A stretch of DNA of 38,057 bases from Minisyncoccota bacterium (GTDB lineage: Bacteria; Patescibacteriota; Minisyncoccia; Minisyncoccales; CG1-02-41-26), in the NCBI GenBank assembly GCA_028712605.1, contig JAQTPV010000002.1, forward strand, positions 1 through 38,057, written 5' to 3'. Positions within the stretch are counted from its first letter, which is position 1, and each line of letters begins with the position of its first letter. The translations under genes were made by a program, and so were the position numbers. The notes beneath the pieces are model-generated. The model ran no database searches and was not told the origin of the DNA. It was given only the letters and a program-made list of their open reading frames with translations. Below, in pieces: positions 15,901-23,073 of the stretch.

Positions 15901-18206
15901 ATACTTGGAGAGTAAAAAGGACCATTGAATTGTCAAAAGAGATAATTGGGTTTTTGTCGGCCGCCAAGAGCTCTTGGGAACAATTAAGAAGCGCCTATTA
16001 TGATTTGAAAGGTAATGCTTCAATTAAAAATTTAACAAATGCGTGGGGTGTTTTGTTTGAGGGGGACAACAAAATGGATATTATTGAGAGAGTGGAAAAG
16101 ACAGTTGGTAAAGGATATGTATGCAATGCAGGGGCGGAGGGATTTTTGCCGAAAATTAAGTGTTTTGAGGAGAAAATCGGCAAAAAGTTTGGCCAGGAAA
16201 GCAATGGCGATCCCGATGGGCTTTACGAATTTTTTGTGAAAATATCTAAAATTGAAGACATGTTGTTTAATTTGGACGGGCCCACAGTTACGATTAAAGA
16301 TAAGGTTTATACTTCAATTAAAAATTTAGTTTACGGTTTAGAACCAATGATTGATATGGATAAAAAAACAAACGACAGCGATTATCTAAGTAAACTAGCC
16401 GACAATCCGATTTCTTACTTGGACGAATCTTTTACGAAAATTGATTCTCAAGTCAAGCAAAATGAGGGTTGGCTTGGAGATGCTATGCAAGGATTAAATA
16501 GCTTCTTTCACGATGCTTACCAGGAGTCGGTTAAACTGGTTGGGGAGCAGACAGCCACCTTAAACCGCTTGGTGTTTGGAGAGGATAATTTAAGGCAGGC
16601 CTGTAATGGTTTAGATGTTGTGCTTCAGCAGAACCCCGAGGATTTTAAAGCAGCTTGCTTAGCTGTTAAAACAAATTTAACAAGCGACAGCAAGTTAAAT
16701 GGGCTATGCACTAACTTCTCTGTATTTGGGGCCAGCCTCGGCAGTAAAACTGAATTGGTTAACGAGATCAGCAAATTAAATAAACAATGGAATAGCCCGC
16801 CAGAATCCGATCCTAAGAAGAAGCCCTGTAAGGACGTAGACGGTAGCGATGCCAGATGGCCTGGATGTCAAATAGTTAAGATGAAGAGAGATAATTTAGA
16901 GAGTATAAAATGTTTAAAATGTCAGTGTTCGGACAATGGTTGCGAATGCTCTAACTCCGAAACCAATTGCAAGAATCTAAGTGATGAGGAGTATGCTAAT
17001 TTTGGCAGGCAATGCAGTTATCTGCAAAATCAGAAAGAAACGGAGAAAGCTTGTGGGCAATTTGGAATTTTGTCAGCCGCCCTGCAGAACAAATGTTCTG
17101 ATATCAACACCCTCTTTAGCAGTTTTTGTGCTGACCAGGCTTGCTCTGACAACGAAGGCTGCATTAAATACTGTAAAGATAAAATAAAGGTGGGCGATCA
17201 AGAAATTAACGGTTCCGGAAGATGCAATAATTTAAAAGATAGCATTGATAAGATTTGCGATAAGGGCTATCAGGCTGGTTGCCCCGACTCGGGCCTGCCT
17301 AATTTATTGCAAGACGACCAGGCTGTTTTGAGGGACAAATTAAAAAATGTTTGTTCAACCAAAATCACAGACGTCAAAAGCAATTTGGATAAGGTCATGC
17401 GGGCCTTCTCCATCGTTATTGGCATTAAGTCTTTTACGGCCATAGCCCAGCCGGATATAAAGCTTTCGTGGAAAAAAGGGGTTGAGTTTAACGGCTTTCA
17501 GGGGCCCAAAGACTTATGGGCTGACACTAAGAAAACTATTGAGGAGGCCTATAATTTAAAAGACTCTCTTTTAAATATTAAAAAAGACCTCAAGAATGCT
17601 TACAGCTCAAAAATGCCAGATGACGCCTTGGATGCTAAGGGGGGATTTAAATTTGACCCTCCCACTTGCGAAAAAGAGCCGGCCAATAGCTATTCAGCCA
17701 TAACCAAGGTCACTAAAACGGGGCCGAACGGAGGGCCTGTTTGTCCGGATGCTGACGAATACTTCCAGCTTTTGGATGCTCATTTTTCGCAAATTAGACA
17801 GCACCTCTATCAGATTGATTTAGAGCAAAAAAATATGAGGCGGTTAAAGTTGGGGCCTTTAAGTTTGGACATTATCAGAACAGCCCCCAATGTTTTTCCT
17901 TCGGTGAGCGAAGTATATAATACAGCCTCGGACTTAAAACAAAAGGCTCAATTGCTTTGGGCTATGGGGAACGCTGTTGATTTTGCTCAAAAAAATTGCA
18001 CTTGCGGGCAAAGTGTTTGTGATATCTGCCTTTATGAGAAAGACAACGGTGCCGGGAAGAAGGTTTGTTGGGCCCCCTTATGTGTTTCTGGGGTGCCATT
18101 GACGCCAACTCCCTTCACACAGCCCTTTTGTTATGTGGCCTATATAATGAGGGAGCCGATGAAATCAATGGCCGAATCTTTGGAAAATCAATTGCTTGGT
18201 AAATGA
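12921..18206 (+). CDS. Giant (1761 aa) secreted cysteine-rich protein
   Basis: Not recognised. A basic start followed by a hydrophobic signal (about 15-35, ending QEARAGW) predicts export. The N-terminal domain has ten cysteines within about 58 residues (DNA about 13130-13300). A second cluster (DNA about 15509-15723) has twelve cysteines, mostly spaced CX3C (CLDYC, CRTAC, CRDYC, CKDRC, CKTAC). A third is near the C-terminus (CTCGQSVCDIC). Long helical stretches lie between the clusters. There is no clear internal membrane span. It begins 2 nt after the preceding giant gene, so the two are probably translationally coupled. The disulfide-type spacing suggests a rigid extracellular structure. 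Confidence 0.85.
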   Translation: MIGFKRQKLKKVISLVVGLSVLLEILLPLQEARAGWFEDLMGKFTKALPLPDNLDYENNGNITFGTWFKFCPFTTSAACNDPDCVKADKCENDNGCKNQITCKNSEIRFCSKGGVCACAGCNDEENFEVKLNGTSEIDGQKVSNYICKNKKKPSETACPIINESLECAKRNKFPPVTLPNGQADTECYKCSNVLNAIQTSDSSHKTVIFDETTQSYKLPNYILPAECELKMLAGPTGETESKKEERLAKARSCLELEQLQREAGQAVFSAKKLYNATDPFSSCQFLGTCKTSCFLKFGEMSYTITLVDVLKSITPTGYLLWAQRIYSIVKVIQKAKSLVDTAKSFYKAVDTLVNKLEELVYNTKALYDSFKKIGLKWSDPGSGLVGIIDDFASGLENFGIAKSESLSTIDVIGQNLRNNIKADLMTKDSVSFLFSDNQNRAKLNEALTPLFLSLKSTNTILDEVIKNTLTVPSRQYKQQECSGNPPGPMNLGDQCLNCFTCRTYDAYQLQPSTGYALYSDRCKNLHSEYPHFCPVVKRSINDYAGWDYICNPLFNPNTEEDIKSRYEAYFQAGNVVKLQNLTDEGKELVLERHAGEPDPDYQSEVVPIKVPYNYQINPPQDEVFCSIPSRIKPRFQTTGPAQAGDTRNWFEIYQTAAGKIMRLKNGLANIVSDIKDYNSGPFRFTGSLAVINNNIYSSQKLIYDIKNEIRVLDLTNLKLKGDFDNRCKNKTKDCAKYPCSIEEQACFGTPYWQEYGWYEATFPSGNPIPKDACLNSWQAVYGPDAKKNGYQSDLMQVDWETQIENLSASVINLEQMMNGLPSCLSAPCLSPNDAAIIFWLNGAKNNVGSLTNTFISGLKKEICPAGAYNDCLDYCNGDNYKKTYSSCRTACSGFSPASGAVNACRDYCKDRCDGSSSCSVSRCKTACGRGDDACPQDPFAKYNLEANLKSFLDSIAAISDRFLTIQNVWNQQSPGSPPQPDGRPRAELDVAETYTWRVKRTIELSKEIIGFLSAAKSSWEQLRSAYYDLKGNASIKNLTNAWGVLFEGDNKMDIIERVEKTVGKGYVCNAGAEGFLPKIKCFEEKIGKKFGQESNGDPDGLYEFFVKISKIEDMLFNLDGPTVTIKDKVYTSIKNLVYGLEPMIDMDKKTNDSDYLSKLADNPISYLDESFTKIDSQVKQNEGWLGDAMQGLNSFFHDAYQESVKLVGEQTATLNRLVFGEDNLRQACNGLDVVLQQNPEDFKAACLAVKTNLTSDSKLNGLCTNFSVFGASLGSKTELVNEISKLNKQWNSPPESDPKKKPCKDVDGSDARWPGCQIVKMKRDNLESIKCLKCQCSDNGCECSNSETNCKNLSDEEYANFGRQCSYLQNQKETEKACGQFGILSAALQNKCSDINTLFSSFCADQACSDNEGCIKYCKDKIKVGDQEINGSGRCNNLKDSIDKICDKGYQAGCPDSGLPNLLQDDQAVLRDKLKNVCSTKITDVKSNLDKVMRAFSIVIGIKSFTAIAQPDIKLSWKKGVEFNGFQGPKDLWADTKKTIEEAYNLKDSLLNIKKDLKNAYSSKMPDDALDAKGGFKFDPPTCEKEPANSYSAITKVTKTGPNGGPVCPDADEYFQLLDAHFSQIRQHLYQIDLEQKNMRRLKLGPLSLDIIRTAPNVFPSVSEVYNTASDLKQKAQLLWAMGNAVDFAQKNCTCGQSVCDICLYEKDNGAGKKVCWAPLCVSGVPLTPTPFTQPFCYVAYIMREPMKSMAESLENQLLGK

Positions 18207-18225
18207 TTAAAAAATCAAGTACAAT
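18196..18225 (+). promoter_or_regulatory. Possible internal promoter for a leaderless transglycosylase mRNA
   Basis: TTGGTA (18196-18201), an 18-nt spacer and TACAAT (18220-18225) lie so that the -10 box ends 6 nt before ATG 18232. Transcription would begin at or next to the start codon. The -10 overlaps the gap after the 1761-aa gene, and no Shine-Dalgarno site is present. Confidence 0.4.
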
Positions 18226-18231
18226 AAACTT

Positions 18232-20127
18232 ATGTTAGGGATAGACTGGAGACAAAATACAACCTTAGTTTTATTCTGTATCGTGGCTGTTTTGGCTGCA
18301 GCTTTAATTTATTTGTTACCGAGATTACCAAGGGAATCAAGGGCTCAAGCCCAAAGCTTTACCGATATTACCCCTGATTTATCTGGGGATATTGTCTGCG
18401 ATGAGGTTATACCTATCGGCAGTGCTTTTGATCACACCAAGGCTCTGATGGACGATATCTACCAAGAATACAAGAACGCTCAATCACAGCTAGACTTATC
18501 TGTGGCTAATCTGACTTCTCAAATTGCTTCCTTAACTTCTCCGAGCGACGCTAAGCAGGTGTGTGACTTTAGTGCTTGTAACCCGCCGGTTGACCCGGTC
18601 ACCAAGCAGGTCAGAAATCCGGGGGCTCCTTTGGCCCTTAATTTTAACAGTATGTTTGCTGGCAATTTTAACCTGCTTAGTTGGACGATACCATCTTGTG
18701 CTCAAACCCAATGCGTGGGTAGTCCGTGTGCTGATCTAACCTTACGGATTGAGGAGCTTAAGAATTTAAAAGAAACATTCCAGAAGATGCAGGAAAGGGT
18801 GCACAGCGCCCTTTATGAGAAAGTTGAACCAATTGGCTATGACTATTTGAGCTCCAATGGCAGAGAAAAGGCCACGGATAAAATCACAAGGCCCGATAAG
18901 ATAGAAAGAGAAATTGAACTTGCCAGGGGCTGGCTAACTCCAGCCATCGGGCAAAGAAGGTCGTGCGCCATGACCGCGATTGATCAAAAAAGAGCTGATG
19001 ATGGGGAAGGAGGAATGTGGGGGCCTGCCTTGTGCAGAGAGGCTCGAGAGAGCAATATGTACTGGCCAAGGCCTTGGTCTGAAAAGTGTGATCAAAAGTG
19101 CACTGACGACGCTAATCCAAGCAAGGAGTGTAAGGACTGCCTGGCTGACAGCCAGAGCAAGGGCGGAACTTTTAGTGGTATACCTAATTTAGATTTTTTC
19201 AAGGGCTCCATGTCATTTTTGGCCACTATCAACTACCAGATTTATGGGATGTGTCCTAATGTATGTAAAAATGAGCTTGATGAAAAATGTGTTGATTGCT
19301 TGTGCAAAGTCGGAACCCGCAAAAATGATTATACCCAAGAGGAATGCTTAGCTTGGCTTTGCGGAGGGAGCGCTGATAACTGGGTTTGTTGTCGTGAAAC
19401 TGGTGTTTCCAGATGGCAGACCCCTAATGATTTTGCGAATATGGAGTTCTATTTTCCAACCTTAACTGGTACGATGAGAGAAAGGGCGAGAGATGTTTAT
19501 AAAATAATAAATGAAATTAAAGCCGCGAACCCAACCGTCAGCATTGTTAATTTGGATGCAGCCTTTACTTTAGGGATTATCGCGAAGGAAACAAGGATAT
19601 CAGAGTATCTCGGGGTCACCTTGTCTGAAGTGAAAAGCATAAAAAATAAGGACCGAGAAGCGCTCACAACTATCACGAAAGAACTTAATTTGGATATGGA
19701 CAAAGTTTTAATATCCAGAGGTACCGACACGCAAAGCGGGGGAGCAATGGGCCCCATGCAGATAATGCCAAGCACCTGGCTGGATGTCAGGCAGCAAGCC
19801 AGTGATGCTAAGCTCACCGTTTTGAATCCCTGGGTTTTAAAGGATTCGTTAATGGGGGCTATGCTATACTTAGTAAAGCCATGTGGCGCTCTTGATAATG
19901 AAGAAACAGCAGCTAAAAAATACTTTAAGGGGCCGTATAGTAAGGACTTAGACGCCGCCGATGCTAAAGAGTATGGCGGGTCTGTGATGGCCTACCGAAA
20001 ATGTTTTGCTAAAATTATTGATTTAGGATGTTTTGAAGATGAAGATAAGCAAAATGCTGATACAAAGAAAATATGCAACGACGCTTCTTTGAAAGAAATT
20101 GATGAGTGTAAGGGTATAGTTAAATAG
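18232..20127 (+). CDS. Membrane-anchored lytic transglycosylase (VirB1-like) with Cys-rich stalk
   Basis: Probably cleaves peptidoglycan so that the secretion apparatus can cross the wall, the job of VirB1 in T4SSs. An N-terminal hydrophobic anchor (about 10-30) is followed by about 400 residues with CX3C/CX2C cysteine pairs (DNA 19087-19140 and 19252-19306). The C-terminal SLT-like domain contains the probable catalytic glutamate in IIAKETRISEYLG (E453), then GGAMGPMQIMPSTWLDVR, the GxMQxxP signature of the family. The large N-terminal part is unusual for a transglycosylase. It follows the giant Cys-rich gene by 25 nt. Confidence 0.85.
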   Translation: MLGIDWRQNTTLVLFCIVAVLAAALIYLLPRLPRESRAQAQSFTDITPDLSGDIVCDEVIPIGSAFDHTKALMDDIYQEYKNAQSQLDLSVANLTSQIASLTSPSDAKQVCDFSACNPPVDPVTKQVRNPGAPLALNFNSMFAGNFNLLSWTIPSCAQTQCVGSPCADLTLRIEELKNLKETFQKMQERVHSALYEKVEPIGYDYLSSNGREKATDKITRPDKIEREIELARGWLTPAIGQRRSCAMTAIDQKRADDGEGGMWGPALCREARESNMYWPRPWSEKCDQKCTDDANPSKECKDCLADSQSKGGTFSGIPNLDFFKGSMSFLATINYQIYGMCPNVCKNELDEKCVDCLCKVGTRKNDYTQEECLAWLCGGSADNWVCCRETGVSRWQTPNDFANMEFYFPTLTGTMRERARDVYKIINEIKAANPTVSIVNLDAAFTLGIIAKETRISEYLGVTLSEVKSIKNKDREALTTITKELNLDMDKVLISRGTDTQSGGAMGPMQIMPSTWLDVRQQASDAKLTVLNPWVLKDSLMGAMLYLVKPCGALDNEETAAKKYFKGPYSKDLDAADAKEYGGSVMAYRKCFAKIIDLGCFEDEDKQNADTKKICNDASLKEIDECKGIVK

Positions 20128-20139
20128 TATCTAAAAAAT

Positions 20140-22302
20140 ATGAAATTTAAAAAAAATGATTATCAAAAAGGGTTGTTCTTACTATTCTTTTTACTTTTCA
20201 TTCCCACCCTATCTTTTGGTCAGTTAAATGTTGAGGGTAATTATCCTGATGTGTTGAATATCTCTATCACTAAGGCCAGCCCTCTGGGCGAGGTGGTTAA
20301 ATATATAATTGGTTGGGCACTTATCGCTGCTGGCGTAGTGGTTTTATTATCTTTAATTGGAGCAGGAGTGCTATATCTAACTTCAGCCGGCGATACAGGC
20401 AGAATGGGCATGGCTAGACAGCGCATTGTTAGTTCAGCTCTTGGCCTGGTTATTCTCTTTAGTTCCTATGTGGTATTTAAAATTGTAGATCCCAAAATCA
20501 ATATTGTGGATATTGAAACCAAGCCAGTGGCCTCGGGGATATTTCTCTTCAAGGATGATGGCGACCAGAGTTTTCAGAAGTTTTTAGACGGGAAAATAAA
20601 TATTAGCGCGATGGTTAAATTAGGTAAGGCCTATTATATTACCAATGATATCCCAGATATGAATAAGGAATTTGGCGATTTCTTAGTGGCAGAAGGTGAA
20701 ACAAAACCAGACCCTTCTGACTCGTCCAAGGTGATTATTTCTGATCCAGCTAAAGCCAGGCTAAATTTTAAGGATTTTTCTATAGTTGGTATTGGTTTTT
20801 GGGGCGACTATGGCCAAAGGATGAAGGTAGTTACCTATGACTTATCTAACTTCAGTTATAGCAACAATAATAAGAAGGAATATACTTATACCTCTGCTAG
20901 CAAGAATGTCGGCGATATCAAAATCGTTGATCTAAGGGAGAACGGTTTTAAAGATAATTTTTTCAATACCGAAGTTTCGCCCAACAGAGAGGTCAAGTGT
21001 TATAATAGTGACGAAAAGAGGGTTAGCAATTGTTCCGGTATCGGAAAGGTAGTTTTGCATCCGCCATTATCGTTATCCTTAAACGGTAATGGCCCCGGTG
21101 TTTATCTGTATTCAGCTAGAAAGGAAGGCGATAGCAACCTGCCGGATCGGGAAAAATACTTCTTTTCTTCAGCTGAAGACTTTACGGCGAGCAATATTGA
21201 TTTTGACGATAAGGCACAATTTATTGCTATTAAAAACAAAAAAGACACTGATGCCACTGATACCAATGATTACTTGGCTATTTTGCATGAAGATAAAGAC
21301 TACACTGGCCAATTAAAAATCTTTTTTGATGGAAGAAAATCAAGAACAAGGCTCGCTTGTAATAAGGAGTGTCAAGAATCTCTTAATAAACTTGATAGCA
21401 AAAATACTAAGGAAATAGACCAGAAGCCCGTATCGGTTGCTGGCATGACATTCCCATTTGAATTTAAACAACCGCAGCCTTTTAATCTTTGGAGCGCTAT
21501 GGCTGCAAAAAATATAGGTACGGCGCAAGAACGATATAAAGCAAGCTCGCTTACATCGCATCCTTTATATAATATTTTAGGGAGAGTTGAACAGCCCTCA
21601 TCATTGCAGGTTTTTGAATTATCATCCGAAGAAGGTGTTTGCAAAAAGGTTAGACTTTGCACAGAAAAAAATTTCTTAGGCGGCTGTGTTGAATATACAT
21701 ATGATAATCAACATACTGCTGGCGTGGCCGAAAACGTGCAAGAGAAATGGCTACCTATTTATAAGCCGGAAAATTTAATTGAGAAAATTCCAGTGGAGAT
21801 TTCACAAGGCAATGATAAATCAACGAAAGAACTTAAGATAGATAATAATATCAGATCTATGCAAATAGATGGTGATTGTGCAGTGGTGCTTTTTGAAAAT
21901 CCGATAGTAGATGATAAGGGCAAAAGACAAGTGGTGTCTTTAGGAACAATAGCAGCTGCCAGCGCAGCAGGGGTTCTTATAGGAGGCGCAGTAGGAGCCT
22001 TGTATACTTTTGACGCTTTAGTTGTATCTATGGCAGTGGATGAATGGAAATTGGCTCTTGGCAAAGGAGATCCAGAAGATCAAGCTGAATATGATCAAAA
22101 CCTGGGCAATGTTAAATTAGCAAACAATTGGGATTTTCAAGGCAAAAGCCCCGGTTCTCATTCAGAAGTGTTTACTGCAAGCGACAGCGACTTAACTGAT
22201 AATGAAATTGGAAAATGCGGGGTTTTGGAAAGAATAGGATTTAAAACAGCCGTATCTTGTGCTTCTGCTATTGCTATCTATCCCATTAAGGTCTTAAGGT
22301 AA
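20140..22302 (+). CDS. 720-aa VirB2-like-headed protein with possible beta/gamma-crystallin folds
   Basis: A signal peptide (about 10-27) and two hydrophobic helices (about 51-80 and 94-116) surround GVLYLTSAGD. The head aligns with that of the 2075-aa protein (YLTS, then LGL-IL--SY--F, then a P before a V/I-D strand). The ectodomain contains segments resembling Greek-key beta/gamma-crystallin motifs: YLAILHEDKDYTG (residues 378-390), VRLCTEKNFLGGC (504-516) and IRSMQIDGDCAVVLFENP (571-588). A further hydrophobic patch lies at 601-624. It is the last gene of the plus-strand run, before a perfect palindromic terminator. Function not known; I infer a surface-displayed T4SS or pilus component. 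Confidence 0.82.
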   Translation: MKFKKNDYQKGLFLLFFLLFIPTLSFGQLNVEGNYPDVLNISITKASPLGEVVKYIIGWALIAAGVVVLLSLIGAGVLYLTSAGDTGRMGMARQRIVSSALGLVILFSSYVVFKIVDPKINIVDIETKPVASGIFLFKDDGDQSFQKFLDGKINISAMVKLGKAYYITNDIPDMNKEFGDFLVAEGETKPDPSDSSKVIISDPAKARLNFKDFSIVGIGFWGDYGQRMKVVTYDLSNFSYSNNNKKEYTYTSASKNVGDIKIVDLRENGFKDNFFNTEVSPNREVKCYNSDEKRVSNCSGIGKVVLHPPLSLSLNGNGPGVYLYSARKEGDSNLPDREKYFFSSAEDFTASNIDFDDKAQFIAIKNKKDTDATDTNDYLAILHEDKDYTGQLKIFFDGRKSRTRLACNKECQESLNKLDSKNTKEIDQKPVSVAGMTFPFEFKQPQPFNLWSAMAAKNIGTAQERYKASSLTSHPLYNILGRVEQPSSLQVFELSSEEGVCKKVRLCTEKNFLGGCVEYTYDNQHTAGVAENVQEKWLPIYKPENLIEKIPVEISQGNDKSTKELKIDNNIRSMQIDGDCAVVLFENPIVDDKGKRQVVSLGTIAAASAAGVLIGGAVGALYTFDALVVSMAVDEWKLALGKGDPEDQAEYDQNLGNVKLANNWDFQGKSPGSHSEVFTASDSDLTDNEIGKCGVLERIGFKTAVSCASAIAIYPIKVLR

Positions 22303-22321
22303 TTTGGAATTGTTTTCTAAT

Positions 22322-22355
22322 CTAAAAACCTCGCTAAGCTTAGCGAGGTTTTTAG
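22322..22355. terminator. Perfect palindromic terminator closing the T4SS-like cluster
   Basis: A 34-nt perfect palindrome centred on AAGCTT, with CCTCGC...GCGAGG flanked by A5 and T5. It works in both directions and separates the plus-strand cluster from the convergent hypothetical gene. Confidence 0.85.
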
Positions 22356-22380
22356 ATGAAATCATTGATAGTTAACAAGC

Positions 22381-22854
22381 TTATTTTACTGGCTCGCGGT
22401 AGGTATCACCACTAGAGGCTGACGGCATTGCGGTTGTTGTTACGCCTTGTCCTGCAGTAGATGGCATGATTGCCTCTCGCGGTTGATTAGTTATGGCTCG
22501 TTTCATGATTTTAGCATCAGGCGTGAATTGGATATTTGGATAAAGGGGAGAAAGATATTCTTTGAGTGGGTGAAAAAAATTTACTATAAGCTCTTGAGCT
22601 AAGGCTTCAGCCTTTTCTTGGCTTATTGTTGCCTCTTGCGTTAAGTCGTAGGCTAAAGTATCAGGGGATAACACGCCTATTAAAACATAGCCCACTAAAC
22701 TAGCTAAAGTTGGGTAATCTGTTTCGTCTAACTCATATTTGGCTGCCAAGTCTGCTATCATCTTACTTGTTTTTTCTGACACAATTACTGTTTTTAACTC
22801 CTGTGGTAAAGCCTCAAATAAATCCAATAATTCTTTTTGATTGTAGTCGTCCAT
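22381..22854 (-). CDS. Conserved-looking hypothetical protein, mostly helical
   Basis: Not recognised. The 157-residue soluble protein starts MDDYNQKELLDLFEALPQEL. It is predicted to be helical up to about residue 115, with an acidic first half, then a low-complexity Ser/Thr/Pro-rich tail (IMPSTAGQGVTTTAMPSAS). No signal peptide or enzyme motif is visible. It has its own possible extended -10 (22876-22884) and a weak AAGGTGA ribosome site. It ends at the bidirectional terminator shared with the T4SS-like cluster. Confidence 0.75.
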   Translation of the reverse strand: MDDYNQKELLDLFEALPQELKTVIVSEKTSKMIADLAAKYELDETDYPTLASLVGYVLIGVLSPDTLAYDLTQEATISQEKAEALAQELIVNFFHPLKEYLSPLYPNIQFTPDAKIMKRAITNQPREAIMPSTAGQGVTTTAMPSASSGDTYREPVK

Positions 22855-22875
22855 ATTTATTAGAAGTTCACCTTT

Positions 22876-22884
22876 ATTGTATCA
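22876..22884 (-). promoter_or_regulatory. Extended -10 promoter of the 157-aa gene
   Basis: On the minus strand TGATACAAT (TG, one base, TACAAT) predicts a start near 22869, 15 nt before ATG 22854. It is back to back with the strong plus-strand promoter at 22907-22935. Confidence 0.45.
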
Positions 22885-22906
22885 ATTTGTAGAGTAGTGT
22901 CAAAGG

Positions 22907-22935
22907 TTGACAGGCTACGTCAGATATGCTATAAT
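22907..22935 (+). promoter_or_regulatory. Perfect consensus sigma70 promoter of the SPFH-like gene
   Basis: TTGACA (22907-22912), exactly 17 nt and TATAAT (22930-22935) match consensus at 12 of 12 positions. It is the strongest promoter visible in the window. Transcription should start near 22942, giving a leader of about 132 nt before ATG 23074. Confidence 0.9.
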
Positions 22936-22945
22936 ATAGGTATTA

Positions 22946-23004
22946 AGAATCGTATTCTCGGACACTATTTTTTAAGGTTCGGGAGCGGTTCCCGAACCTT
23001 AAAA
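22946..23004 (+). promoter_or_regulatory. Operator-like dyad and 15-bp leader hairpin
   Basis: AGAAT-CGT-ATTCT (22946-22958) is a small dyad just after the predicted transcription start, placed where a repressor could bind. Downstream, 22970-22984 and 22990-23004 form a perfect 15-bp hairpin with loop GCGGT, stem core AAGGTTCGGGA. No T-run follows directly, so it is not a classic terminator. It may stabilise the mRNA or respond to a protein; the role is unknown. Confidence 0.6.
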
Positions 23005-23073
23005 GTTTAGAAAATTGTTTTTATTTTTTTGTTTCTAAGGCACATATTGGGCACTGCGCCCGGGAGGTTTCTG

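Noticed and set aside
1273..18206. UGA recoded as glycine (SR1/Gracilibacteria code)
   Set aside because: rpmH and the 1761-aa gene end with TGA at the expected place, and no conserved glycine is encoded by TGA.
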